From Neorhizobium galegae (GTDB lineage Bacteria; Pseudomonadota; Alphaproteobacteria; Rhizobiales; Rhizobiaceae): DNA of 64,000 nt. The position numbers were made by a program, and so were the translations under genes. The notes under the pieces are model-generated. The model was not told where the DNA came from. It saw nothing but the letters and a program-made list of their open reading frames with translations, and made no database searches. Location: the NCBI RefSeq assembly GCF_017877055.1, contig NZ_JAGIPG010000003.1, positions 744,001 to 808,000 of the forward strand, read 5' to 3'. Of this stretch, positions 1-7,358 are shown piece after piece (position 1 is the first letter of the stretch; the number at the start of each line of letters is the position of its first letter).

Positions 1-908
1 CGGCCCTGGAAATCCGACAGGAACGCCTCGATGCGCTCCGCCTGGTGTTTGACAGGCCGGCCGGTGAGCTTGGCGGCATAGGGCAGCAGGACGAATTCCG
101 GATAGGTGGCGTTGCGGGTGCCGAAATTGCCACCAACATCGCGGGGCGCGACAACGCGCACGAAGGCCATGTCGACGCCCAGGGATGCCGCAATCTGCTC
201 GCGCATCATCACCACGCCATGGCCGCCGGAGGCGTGGATGGTGAACTTGCCGGTCTCCGGATCGTATTCGGCGGAGGAGGAACGGGGTTCCATATGGACG
301 CCGGTGACGCGCTGAGCCCAGCTCGTGAATTCGAGAACATGCGCCGCCTTGGCGAAGGCCTCTGCGGTGCCGGCCTTGTCGCCGACTTCGCCGTCCATCG
401 CCTTGTTGCCCGGGACATGGTCCCAAAGCTGCGGCGCGCCCTCTTCCAGCGCGTCGACACCACGCACGACGGAGGGCAGTTCCTCCCAGTCTATCTCGAT
501 CGCTTCGGCGGCATCCTTGGCGAGATTGGTGCTTTCGGCGACGACCATGGCGACTGCCTCGCCGACAAAACGCGCCCGGTCGGTCGGCAGCGCCTGGTGA
601 TGGGTGCGGGCGCGCTCGGTGCCGTCATGGTTCTTGATGCGGATGTCCGAGCCGAATTGCGAACTGCCGATCGCATGCGGGATCGGCGCGATGCCGGCGG
701 CAACGATATCCTCGCCGGTCAGGACGGCGAGCACGCCCGGCATATCGCGGGCAGCTGACGTATCGATGCTGCGGATGATCGCATGGGCATGCGGCGAACG
801 GACGAAGGCGGCATAGGCCGTGTTCTCGAACTTGAGGTCGTCGGCATACTGGCCCTTGCCGGTGATCAACCGGTTGTCTTCCTTGCGCCTGACTTCTTCA
901 CCGATCAT
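1..908 (-). CDS. Molybdenum hydroxylase large subunit (xanthine dehydrogenase / CoxL family), C-terminus cut by window edge
   Basis: About 302 N-terminal residues of a molybdopterin-binding subunit are visible. The start at 908 follows a good GGAGGAAC ribosome site. The N-terminus has the family signature RRKEDNRLITGKGQYADD, followed by FVRSPHAHA, FVGEAVAMVVAES and, near the cut end, a VAPRDVGGNFGTRN segment that leads into the cofactor domain. The family hydroxylates heteroaromatic or aldehyde substrates with a Mo cofactor and partners with FAD and 2Fe-2S subunits, which are not visible here and may lie to the left. The gene is downstream of the hydrolase/LLM operon but separated from it by a terminator, so it probably has its own promoter. 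The substrate cannot be told. Confidence 0.9.
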   Translation of the reverse strand, partial: MIGEEVRRKEDNRLITGKGQYADDLKFENTAYAAFVRSPHAHAIIRSIDTSAARDMPGVLAVLTGEDIVAAGIAPIPHAIGSSQFGSDIRIKNHDGTERARTHHQALPTDRARFVGEAVAMVVAESTNLAKDAAEAIEIDWEELPSVVRGVDALEEGAPQLWDHVPGNKAMDGEVGDKAGTAEAFAKAAHVLEFTSWAQRVTGVHMEPRSSSAEYDPETGKFTIHASGGHGVVMMREQIAASLGVDMAFVRVVAPRDVGGNFGTRNATYPEFVLLPYAAKLTGRPVKHQAERIEAFLSDFQG

Positions 909-1126
909 GCCGTTCCTCCCATTCACATCGTCCCACATATCCCGGACGATGGCATTCCGCATGCGGCTCTTGGGCCGTCCTGAAGCGAAACGCAAATCAA
1001 TTCATAATAGACACATTATATCCGTCAATGTTGAAAAACCATATCCGCGGAAATTGGCTTCGAAAGCCTTTCCTTTTGAAAACAGTCGAGCCCCCGGGAA
1101 TGGGGGAAACCGAAGGGTCCTACAAG

Positions 1127-1153
1127 AAAAAAAGCCCAAACCGAGGTCTGGGC
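1127..1153 (-). terminator. Rho-independent terminator after the 1182-1961 hydrolase
   Basis: Arms GCCCAAACC (1134-1142) and GGTCTGGGC (1145-1153) pair with one mismatch. Read on the minus strand, the hairpin is followed by seven T residues. It ends the FMN reductase / LLM / hydrolase operon and separates it from the molybdenum hydroxylase. Confidence 0.75.
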
Positions 1154-1181
1154 CAAGCTTCCCTGGGAAGGGACTCACGTC

Positions 1182-1961
1182 TCAGGCGGCCTCAGGCCCC
1201 TGGTTGAGCACGTAGCCGGGGCCGCGCTTCAGGAAATCGGTCCAGAGCCGCAACGTACGTTCCGGCTGGTCGACCTCGATCGAATGGGCGGCATCGAAGA
1301 TGAAAGCGCGCTGCGATGTCGGGATATTGCGCTTCAGGTGCGCGCCTGCCTCCGCCGGCACGACCGTGTCCTCCGTACCGAGCAGGATCAGCGTGACCGC
1401 CTCGATCGAGGGCAGGCGCGCACTGAGTGCCTCGTCAACCTGAACATTATTGGCGAGACGCTCGTAGGTTTTACCGTTATTGGCCATGACTTCGGGCGAT
1501 TTCGGCGTGGACTTGATCTTCTGCGGATGGGCGTAGAGTGCCTTGAAACGCTCTTCCGGATCTGCGGGCAAACCGCCCTTGCCCCCGAAGCGGAAGCCGG
1601 CCGGCACTCCGAGGATCAGGTGATCGACCATTTTCGGATGTTCGGCGGCAAGCCACAAGGCGGTCCAGCTGCCGAAGGACGAGCCGATGACGTCGAAACG
1701 CGGCCCGACCAGCTTTTCGGCGAACTCGGCGACCATGGCCACCCAATCCTGCACCGTCTTCAGGTTTTCATTGCCCTCCGTGCCGTCGAAGCCGGGGCAG
1801 ATCGGCGCATAGACCGTGTGGCTCCCGGTCAGCGCCTTCAGTGGCTCGGTCAGCATCACGCCGCCGGCGGCATGCAGGTAGACGACCGGCGTGCCGGTGC
1901 CGCCGACATGATGGGAGAGCTTGCCGCGGGAAAGCTCGATCGTCTTCAATTCAAAGGTCAT
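1182..1961 (-). CDS. Alpha/beta-hydrolase fold protein (259 aa)
   Basis: The protein has the usual length of this fold. The nucleophile elbow is GSSFGSW, the probable catalytic Asp sits in LLGTEDTVVPAEAG, and the His is in DAAHSIEVDQPERT near the C-terminus. The N-terminal VVYLHAAGG is the oxyanion-hole loop. Such enzymes hydrolyse esters, lactones or C-C bonds. It lies 14 bp downstream of the LLM monooxygenase (1976-3100) in the same operon and ends at a terminator, so it may hydrolyse an ester or lactone made by that enzyme (inference). A second, unrelated-looking hydrolase is paired with the second LLM enzyme at 7355-8140. Confidence 0.88.
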   Translation of the reverse strand: MTFELKTIELSRGKLSHHVGGTGTPVVYLHAAGGVMLTEPLKALTGSHTVYAPICPGFDGTEGNENLKTVQDWVAMVAEFAEKLVGPRFDVIGSSFGSWTALWLAAEHPKMVDHLILGVPAGFRFGGKGGLPADPEERFKALYAHPQKIKSTPKSPEVMANNGKTYERLANNVQVDEALSARLPSIEAVTLILLGTEDTVVPAEAGAHLKRNIPTSQRAFIFDAAHSIEVDQPERTLRLWTDFLKRGPGYVLNQGPEAA

Positions 1962-1975
1962 GGATCAAACTCCTC

Positions 1976-3100
1976 TTACAGGCCAGCGACTTCGGGGGCG
2001 ATGCGGTCGCGGAACAGTTCCATGCCGCGGCGGACAACGCTGCCCGGCATGTTGCCGACCTTGATCGTCAGGTTCAGCAGGCCGCAATCGAGTTCCTGGC
2101 GCAGGCGCTTGATCTGCTTGATGACCGATTGAGGACTGCCGCAGATGATCGAACCGGCTTCAATCTGCTCTTCCACCGTGCGGCCGCGCAGCGTGGCGAG
2201 GCGCTTCTGGAAGTTCTCGCCGGCATCGGCCTCAGTGTAGTAGCGGCTCTGCCCCAGAACGAGCTGCTGGGCGGAGCGCTGCGGGCGCATCAGCGTCTGG
2301 TGGAAATAGGTCTGCGCGGAGGCCATGTGATGCCTGGCCTCCTCGTCCGTATCGGCGATGCAGATCTGCTGGCCGACCAGGATGTCGTCCGGCGTCGGCT
2401 CCCAGCCGTAGGACCGCGCGGTCTTCTTGAAATTCTCGACGGCAGCCTTGGCGATCGACAGGTCCTGGATCAGCGTGATGCCCATGATGGCGCGCATCTT
2501 GGCGACGAATTCGGCGGATTCCGCATTGCTGGCGGACATCAGAATGCGCGGATGCGGCTTCTGGATCGGCTTTGGCCAGATCGAGATGGCCGGGAACTGA
2601 TAGTGCTCGCCTTCCCAGCCGAAGGGCTCGTCTTCGGTCCAGCATTTGATGATCAGCTCGGTTGCTTCGCGCAGCCGGCTGCGGGATTCGCTCGGGGGGA
2701 TGTTGTAGGCGATGTATTCGTGCGGGATGCCGCGCAGGAAGCCGGCGACGAGGCGCCCGCCCGACATCACGTCGATCATCGCATATTCTTCGGCAACGCG
2801 GACTGGGTTCAGGAGCGGTAGCAGGTTGCCGACGATGGCGATATTCGCCTTGCTGGTCTGGCGGGCGAGTGCGCCGGCGATCAGGTTCGGGTTCGACATC
2901 AGGCCGTAGGGGCTGAAATGGTGCTCGTTGCAGCCCACCCAGTCGAAACCGTAGTTCTCCGCGTCGACCATCTCGTCGATATATTCGTTGTAGAGCGCCT
3001 GGATGCGGGTGCTGTCGATCCCGTGGGTGCTGACCGGCCATTCGTGCGGCAGCTTGTCGTAGTCGGGATAAGGCATCAGGTGGAAGAAATTGAACTTCAT
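1976..3100 (-). CDS. LLM-class (bacterial luciferase-like) flavin-dependent monooxygenase (374 aa)
   Basis: This is a TIM-barrel flavin monooxygenase that uses reduced FMN supplied by a separate reductase. The N-terminus MKFNFFHLMPYPDYDKLP is followed by FDWVGCNEHHFSPYGLM (the EHH motif of the family), the barrel strand NIAIVGNLLPLLN, the DVMSGGRLVAGFLRG loop and a C-terminal ICGSPQSVIKQIK. The start at 3100 is chosen because GGAGC lies just upstream and the protein then aligns at its N-terminus with the second LLM enzyme at 6198-7358; a longer reading frame reaches 3364 but is not needed. Together with the FMN reductase next door (67 bp upstream) it forms a two-component monooxygenase. The substrate is unknown. 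Confidence 0.92.
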   Translation of the reverse strand: MKFNFFHLMPYPDYDKLPHEWPVSTHGIDSTRIQALYNEYIDEMVDAENYGFDWVGCNEHHFSPYGLMSNPNLIAGALARQTSKANIAIVGNLLPLLNPVRVAEEYAMIDVMSGGRLVAGFLRGIPHEYIAYNIPPSESRSRLREATELIIKCWTEDEPFGWEGEHYQFPAISIWPKPIQKPHPRILMSASNAESAEFVAKMRAIMGITLIQDLSIAKAAVENFKKTARSYGWEPTPDDILVGQQICIADTDEEARHHMASAQTYFHQTLMRPQRSAQQLVLGQSRYYTEADAGENFQKRLATLRGRTVEEQIEAGSIICGSPQSVIKQIKRLRQELDCGLLNLTIKVGNMPGSVVRRGMELFRDRIAPEVAGL

Positions 3101-3167
3101 GGAAAGCTCCGCTGAGACCGCCGCCGGATGAGGGCAACGGATCCGACGATGGTGATTGAAAATTGGA

Positions 3168-3779
3168 TCAGTTGCTGGCAACCAGACGCGGCGCGACATC
3201 TTCGACGCGGCTTGCCATGGCCATTCCGGCGAAGCTGACGACCTGCGACGCGACGATTTCGAGCGGCTGAGCAACCTCGCGGCGAGCCGGTTTGCCATCG
3301 ACGAAAGGTTTCTCGTTGGACTTGATGGTCGCCGCATAAGGGGTAGGCCAGCCGCGCAGCGCATGCACGATCGAGCGCAACCCGATCAGCGTCGAGCCGA
3401 GCGCCTGATCGCCGGCTGCGCAGACGATGCAGCCTACGGCACGGCCGTCGAAATAGGAGCGGGCGTCGCCTCGCATGTCTTCCATATAGTCGATGGCGTT
3501 CTTGATCGTGCCGGACATGCCGCCGTGATAACTCGGCGTTGCTATGATGACGCCATCGGCGCGGCGAAGCGACTGGAGAAGACGAAGGGCGGCGGGAGGG
3601 CGGTGCGTCACGCCCGGATCGAACAGCGGCAGCTCAAGTTCTGCGCCGCAGATGAGGTCGATTTCCGCGCCGGCCTTTTCGGCAGCCGCGAGACAGTAGC
3701 GCAGGGCAAGCTCGGAGCTCGAGCCGGGGCGCTGCGTCCCGCCGATACCGACGATAAAGGGTTTGCGGGTCTGCGTCAT
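3168..3779 (-). CDS. NAD(P)H-dependent FMN reductase, flavodoxin-like (203 aa)
   Basis: The enzyme reduces FMN with NAD(P)H. It carries the GGTQRPGSSSE phosphate-binding loop near residue 13 and the TPSYHGGMSGTIKNAIDY flavin-binding segment typical of the SsuE/ArsH/YhdA group. The start is fixed by a strong AAGGAGGAG site. It is the first gene of the minus-strand operon with an LLM monooxygenase and a hydrolase, so its likely role is to supply reduced FMN to that oxygenase and perhaps to the one at 6198-7358. The promoter faces the GntR gene and overlaps two GTATAC-type operator candidates. Confidence 0.93.
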   Translation of the reverse strand: MTQTRKPFIVGIGGTQRPGSSSELALRYCLAAAEKAGAEIDLICGAELELPLFDPGVTHRPPAALRLLQSLRRADGVIIATPSYHGGMSGTIKNAIDYMEDMRGDARSYFDGRAVGCIVCAAGDQALGSTLIGLRSIVHALRGWPTPYAATIKSNEKPFVDGKPARREVAQPLEIVASQVVSFAGMAMASRVEDVAPRLVASN

Positions 3780-3836
3780 GGCGGTCTCCTCCTTCGGCCG
3801 CAGCCGATTGCCTTATCAGGCCTCCTGAGGAAATAT

Positions 3837-3846
3837 TTGTATACCT
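3837..3846. promoter_or_regulatory. Candidate GntR/FCD operator, site 1
   Basis: TTGTATACCT is an imperfect palindrome around GTATAC. It fits the known FadR/FCD-subfamily pattern TNGTNNNACNA. It lies between the FMN reductase (minus) and the divergent GntR-family gene. Binding is inferred only. Confidence 0.45.
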
Positions 3847-3898
3847 TTCTAGCGGAAGTCAAGGCGATATTGCCGTTCTAACGCTTATATTGTTTACC

Positions 3899-3908
3899 TG
3901 GTATACAC
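3899..3908. promoter_or_regulatory. Candidate GntR/FCD operator, site 2
   Basis: TGGTATACAC is the second GTATAC site in the divergent promoter region, 62 bp from site 1 and 76 bp ahead of the GntR start. The paired sites suggest autoregulation and control of the reductase/LLM operon. Confidence 0.45.
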
Positions 3909-3983
3909 TTATTGGCGATTGGCCTCATTGGATAGTTTATCGTAATCTCCCCACATCATCATGAAGAAGGAACAGGTGGCGGC

Positions 3984-4691
3984 TTGACGAACGAGACAAC
4001 CAGAGACGGAGTCAAGGACGGGGCGACGCAGAGCGCCGTCGAAACCGCCTATCATCGCATCCGGCACCTGATCCTCACCGGCGAGATGCGCTCCGGCGAC
4101 AAGCTGCTCGAAAACCAGCTCGCCGCCGCGATCGGTGTTTCCCGCACGCCGATCCGGGAGGCTTTGAACCGGCTGAACGCCGAAGGCCTCGTGGTGCTGG
4201 AACGCTATCGGCGGGGAATCGTCGCGGATTTCTCTCTCGACGACGCGATCGAGATCTTTCGCCTGCGCGCCATTCTCGAAGGCCATGCGACCAGCCGCGC
4301 CGCCAGCCGCATTTCGGAAGCCGACCTGCAGCGGCTTCAGGAGTTAGAACGGGTGATGGAGACCCAGTTCGAGGAGCTCGGCTGGAACGAACATCTCGAA
4401 GGGTTCGACAAGCTCAACGCCGAATTCCACGCGGTGATCGCTGCCGCCGCCGAAAGCCCGAGGCTCGAAAAAATCCTCGCCTCTTCGCTGGAATTGCCGG
4501 CTTCGATTTTCAACCGTTATTCAGAGCCGGTCGAGGTTCGTACACGCCGCACCCATGCCCAGCACCGGGAAATCCTCGCCGCGCTAAGAGCCCGCAATCC
4601 CGAATGGGCGCAGGCGGCGATGAACGCCCATCTCTTCTCGCTGTTGCCGACAGCTTCGGGCTCGCTGGAGCATGAAGACGGAGCGAAATGA
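3984..4691 (+). CDS. GntR-family transcriptional regulator, FadR/FCD subfamily (235 aa)
   Basis: A winged helix-turn-helix occupies residues 15-80 (AYHRIRHLILTGEMRSGDKLLE and LAAAIGVSRTPIREALNRL), followed by an all-helical FCD ligand-binding domain (IFRLRAILEGHATSRAA, then KLNAEFHAVIAAAAES with the metal/ligand His). The TTG start is the only one in frame and is preceded by AGGTGG; an ATG at 3961 runs into a stop after eight codons. It is divergent from the reductase/LLM operon. Regulators of this family usually respond to a small acid from the controlled pathway. Similar operator-like sequences occur at 8224-8317, so it may control the second operon pair as well. Confidence 0.92.
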   Translation: MTNETTRDGVKDGATQSAVETAYHRIRHLILTGEMRSGDKLLENQLAAAIGVSRTPIREALNRLNAEGLVVLERYRRGIVADFSLDDAIEIFRLRAILEGHATSRAASRISEADLQRLQELERVMETQFEELGWNEHLEGFDKLNAEFHAVIAAAAESPRLEKILASSLELPASIFNRYSEPVEVRTRRTHAQHREILAALRARNPEWAQAAMNAHLFSLLPTASGSLEHEDGAK

Positions 4692-4748
4692 GGTGATGCG
4701 ATAGCTCCGTTTTCGTTGGGCTCCCGCCGACCGGCCGTTGCCGAACTG

Positions 4749-5420
4749 CTACCGATTGGTGGCCATCCACAGGACGTGGCGCCCGCCGCGTTTGCCGTTG
4801 GCGCGCACATAAATCTCCTCGGCGATAAATCCCACGTCCCGCAGCCGCCGGGTGAAGGCGGCATCCGGCGCCGACGACCAGACGGCGAGGACGCCGTTGC
4901 CGCGCAGCGCAGCCTTGGCTGCGCGAAGACCGGCATGGTTATAAAGGCTGTCGTTGGAGGCCCGCGTCAGCCCATCGGGGCCGTTGTCGACATCGAGCAG
5001 GATGGCATCGTAAGCAGCGTTGCGCGACCGGATCAGCGCGCCGACATCGCCGACATGAATATCGACACGCGGATCGTCGAGCGTACCCTTGTGAAAATCA
5101 GCCATCGGCCCGCGCGCCCAGTCAACCACGGCCGGAACCAGTTCCGCGACGGTGACCCCGGTATCGCCCGGCAGGGCGCCGAGGGCTGCTCTGAGCGTAA
5201 ACCCCATGCCGAGACCGCCGATCAGCATATGGGCATTTTTCCGGCCAGCAATCCGCTCGCAGGAAAGCGTCGCCAGCGCCTCTTCCGAACCGCTCAGCCG
5301 GCTGTTCATCAGCTCCGTCGAGCCGAGCATGATCGAAAATTCGGCCCCGCGCTGCTTCAGGCGCAACTCGCCGCCCTCGCCGGGAATGGTTGCGCGGTCA
5401 AGCTGGATCCAGGGAAGCAT
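4749..5420 (-). CDS. Spermidine-synthase-like / SAM-fold protein (223 aa)
   Basis: A Rossmann methyltransferase-like core is visible: HMLIGGLGMGFTLRAAL (nucleotide loop), VTVAELVPAVVDWAR (acidic end of strand 2), DPRVDIHVGDV and YDAILLDVDNGPDGL. This order matches the spermine/spermidine synthase superfamily, though the protein is shorter than true SpeE (about 280 aa) and lacks an obvious N-terminal beta domain. It probably acts on SAM or decarboxylated SAM, or is a catalytically divergent relative. It is convergent with the GntR gene and not obviously linked to the catabolic operons. Confidence 0.75.
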   Translation of the reverse strand: MLPWIQLDRATIPGEGGELRLKQRGAEFSIMLGSTELMNSRLSGSEEALATLSCERIAGRKNAHMLIGGLGMGFTLRAALGALPGDTGVTVAELVPAVVDWARGPMADFHKGTLDDPRVDIHVGDVGALIRSRNAAYDAILLDVDNGPDGLTRASNDSLYNHAGLRAAKAALRGNGVLAVWSSAPDAAFTRRLRDVGFIAEEIYVRANGKRGGRHVLWMATNR

Positions 5421-5614
5421 TGGCCAATCTCATCGTCTTGTGTTGGACGCCTCCTAACACAGACATTGCGGGGAAAACACCGAACTATCGGCGGCCGGCG
5501 GAAGAATCTGGTCATCTAGACCATGCTGCCGATGGTGGATTCGAAATCGCCGGCCTGGAAGCAGCCGCCAGAGGCTGAGATGGAGGCATGGAGGGCGGGG
5601 AATTACCTCCCCCC

Positions 5615-5836
5615 TCATTCCTGTTGTGGGGCAAGCTCCGCAACGCCCGACCTGGTACAGGCCGACAGCGGCGGAATTGTCAGTGCCTCGATCAGCACAA
5701 AAGCGAACTCTTGGAGTTCGCCATCGGTAAGCTCTGAATAATCGTCTCCGTTCGGAAGATCATCCGAGCATCCATCGTTGTTTTTTGGAATCATGTCTCG
5801 CCCCAGCCCGCGGCGAACATGCATGAAATTTGGCAA
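5615..5836 (-). CDS. Hypothetical small acidic protein (73 aa)
   Basis: Not recognised. The TTG start at 5836 has a near-ideal AAGGTGAT site five bases upstream; an internal ATG (5791) would give a 58-aa form. The product is acidic in the middle (DDLPNGDDYSELTDGEL) with two Cys and no membrane segment or signal peptide. The ribosome site is inside a short hairpin (5839-5858), and the gene lies just downstream of a candidate small RNA with its own terminator, so it would need separate transcription. Coding status is uncertain. Confidence 0.45.
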   Translation of the reverse strand: MPNFMHVRRGLGRDMIPKNNDGCSDDLPNGDDYSELTDGELQEFAFVLIEALTIPPLSACTRSGVAELAPQQE

Positions 5837-5838
5837 AT

Positions 5839-5858
5839 AGCATCACCTTTTTGATGCT
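5839..5858 (-). promoter_or_regulatory. Hairpin covering the ribosome site of the 73-aa gene
   Basis: AGCATCA and TGATGCT form a perfect 7-bp stem with a 6-nt loop. Read on the minus strand, the AGGTGAT ribosome site spans the loop and 3' arm, three bases from the TTG start. It could limit translation; this is inferred from sequence only. Confidence 0.35.
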
Positions 5859-5865
5859 GTGCTGC

Positions 5866-5903
5866 AAAATAAAAGGCCCGCGCCTTTTCCCCCTGCGCGG
5901 GCC
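5866..5903 (-). terminator. Rho-independent terminator of the candidate small RNA
   Basis: A perfect 9-bp GC stem (GGCCCGCGC with GCGCGGGCC) is followed on the minus strand by TTTTATTTT. It could also stop read-through from the LLM operon that ends at 6198. Confidence 0.7.
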
Positions 5904-5942
5904 CCTCCTAAGACGTAACCTCTTCTACGCTCGACTTAGGAG
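5866..5942 (-). ncRNA. Candidate small RNA of about 75 nt
   Basis: On the minus strand a promoter-like TTGAGG (5971-5976), 16 bp, TACAAT (5949-5954) predicts a start near 5942. The transcript would begin with a perfect 8-bp stem CTCCTAAG/CTTAGGAG (5935-5942 with 5905-5912) and end in a 9-bp GC-rich hairpin (5895-5903 with 5875-5883) followed by TTTTATTTT. The 5' arm carries CTCCT, an anti-Shine-Dalgarno-like sequence, which is common in rhizobial regulatory RNAs. No reading frame of note is inside. The RNA family is not recognised. Confidence 0.5.
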
Positions 5943-5948
5943 AACGGT

Positions 5949-5976
5949 ATTGTACTCCGGACTGGGAAGTCCTCAA
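5949..5976 (-). promoter_or_regulatory. Promoter candidate of the small RNA
   Basis: TTGAGG and TACAAT are spaced by 16 bp on the minus strand and are placed so that transcription would start at the base of the first hairpin. Confidence 0.45.
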
Positions 5977-6019
5977 TTCGTCCAAAAGACCTAGCACAAG
6001 GGGTATAGCCCCCAGGGGA

Positions 6020-6046
6020 GCGGCCGGCTTTTGGGGCGCCGGCCGC
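6020..6046. other. GC-rich perfect hairpin
   Basis: GCGGCCGGC (6020-6028) pairs perfectly with GCCGGCCGC (6038-6046). Neither strand has a T-run after it, so it is not a classical terminator. It lies 150 bp beyond the stop of the 6198-7358 gene and may stabilise the 3' end of that mRNA. Confidence 0.4.
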
Positions 6047-6197
6047 TAAGACCGCAGCGACTGGGGGGTGACAATTGTGCGGTCCTGCGCCTCAAATGAC
6101 GACAATCGCGACCGCACATCAAGATGAACCTTGGGTGATATGACTACGCCCAAAGGCCTCATAGCCTTATCAAAATCATCAAATCGGCATCTCCTCC

Positions 6198-7358
6198 TCA
6201 AGCCACCCGCCTGGCGGTCACGTTGCGCAGATACGGCATAACCTCCTTGGAGTAGATCTCCATGTTTTTGCGGGTTAGCTCGGCGGGCAGCGTACCGAAC
6301 TGCAGAAGCGTGAGCAGATGGCCGAAGCCGATCTGGGCCTGGTATTCTTCCAGCTTCTCGCGCACCGTCGCCGGACTGCCGCAGATGAACTTGCCCTCTT
6401 CGATGACGCTGTCGATCGTCTGCTTCATCGAATGGCCGGCCTTGGCCGACATCGCTCCGACCATCGACTTCACCGAGGTGTAGCCGGGCGGCAGCAGCAT
6501 CTCCATCGGCATGCGCAGAAACTTCTGCAGGAAGGCCTCGATATGCTCCTTGGCTTCCCGGCGGGCGATCTCGTCGGTCTCGGCGACGTAGAGCGGCAGC
6601 GACCAGCCGAGCTGGTCCTCGGTCGCCTCGTAGCCGTAACCGGCGGCGACGTCCTTGTACATCTTCATGTAGCGGGCGACGGTCGCCACCGAGGCGAAGG
6701 TCTGGAGATAGGTATATTTGCGGTCCGGATGGGCGGCCCATTCGATCGTCTCGCTGGAACCCTGGCTCGGGATCCAGATCGGCGGATGCGGATTGTCCTG
6801 GTAGACCCGCGGCCAGACGTTCACGTATTCGAAATTGTAGTGCTTGCCCTCGAAGACGCTCGGGCCGGGCTTTGTCCAGGCCTGCAGGATCAGGTCATGG
6901 GCTTCCTGGAACCGCTCGTGCGAAAACGCCGGATTGACGCCCCAGGAATGGTATTCGGCGCCGATGCCGCGCACCATGCCGGCGATCAGGCGGCCGCCGG
7001 TGATGTTGTCGACCATCGCGAATTCTTCCGCGATGGTGAGCGGGTTGTTCAGGAGCGGCAGGGCGCGCCCGAGAATGGCGATCTTGACGTTCTTGGTGCG
7101 GCGGGCGAGCGCGCCGGCCATGACGCCGGGGATCGGCATCAGGCCGTAGGCGTTCGAATGGTGCTCGTTGACGCAGATGCCGTCGAAACCGAGCTGGTCG
7201 GCATATTCGAGCTCGTCCAGATAACGATTGTAGAGCTGGTGGCCCTTCTTCGGGTCGTAATAGGTATTCGGCAGGGTGACCCACGCCGAATTGTGCTTCT
7301 CGTCATAGGACAGATCGAGATCCGCATAGGGCATCAGGTGCATGAAGTAGAATTTCAT
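6198..7358 (-). CDS. LLM-class flavin-dependent monooxygenase, second copy (386 aa)
   Basis: This is a TIM-barrel FMN monooxygenase of the luciferase-like family. It shares the N-terminal MKFxFxHLMPYxD pattern, the EHHSNAYGLMPIPG motif, the VDNITGGRLIAGMVRGIG loop and the C-terminal FICGSPATVREKL segment with the enzyme at 1976-3100, so the two are divergent paralogues. The start has an excellent GGGGAGGTT site and overlaps the stop of the upstream hydrolase by ATGA. It needs reduced FMN, probably from the reductase at 3168-3779. Type II Baeyer-Villiger oxygenases belong to this superfamily, which would fit the hydrolase partner (inference). Confidence 0.92.
   Translation of the reverse strand: MKFYFMHLMPYADLDLSYDEKHNSAWVTLPNTYYDPKKGHQLYNRYLDELEYADQLGFDGICVNEHHSNAYGLMPIPGVMAGALARRTKNVKIAILGRALPLLNNPLTIAEEFAMVDNITGGRLIAGMVRGIGAEYHSWGVNPAFSHERFQEAHDLILQAWTKPGPSVFEGKHYNFEYVNVWPRVYQDNPHPPIWIPSQGSSETIEWAAHPDRKYTYLQTFASVATVARYMKMYKDVAAGYGYEATEDQLGWSLPLYVAETDEIARREAKEHIEAFLQKFLRMPMEMLLPPGYTSVKSMVGAMSAKAGHSMKQTIDSVIEEGKFICGSPATVREKLEEYQAQIGFGHLLTLLQFGTLPAELTRKNMEIYSKEVMPYLRNVTARRVA

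Noticed and set aside
45-758. 237-codon plus frame at the left edge
   Set aside because: Antisense to the molybdenum hydroxylase large subunit, whose motifs are clear on the minus strand.
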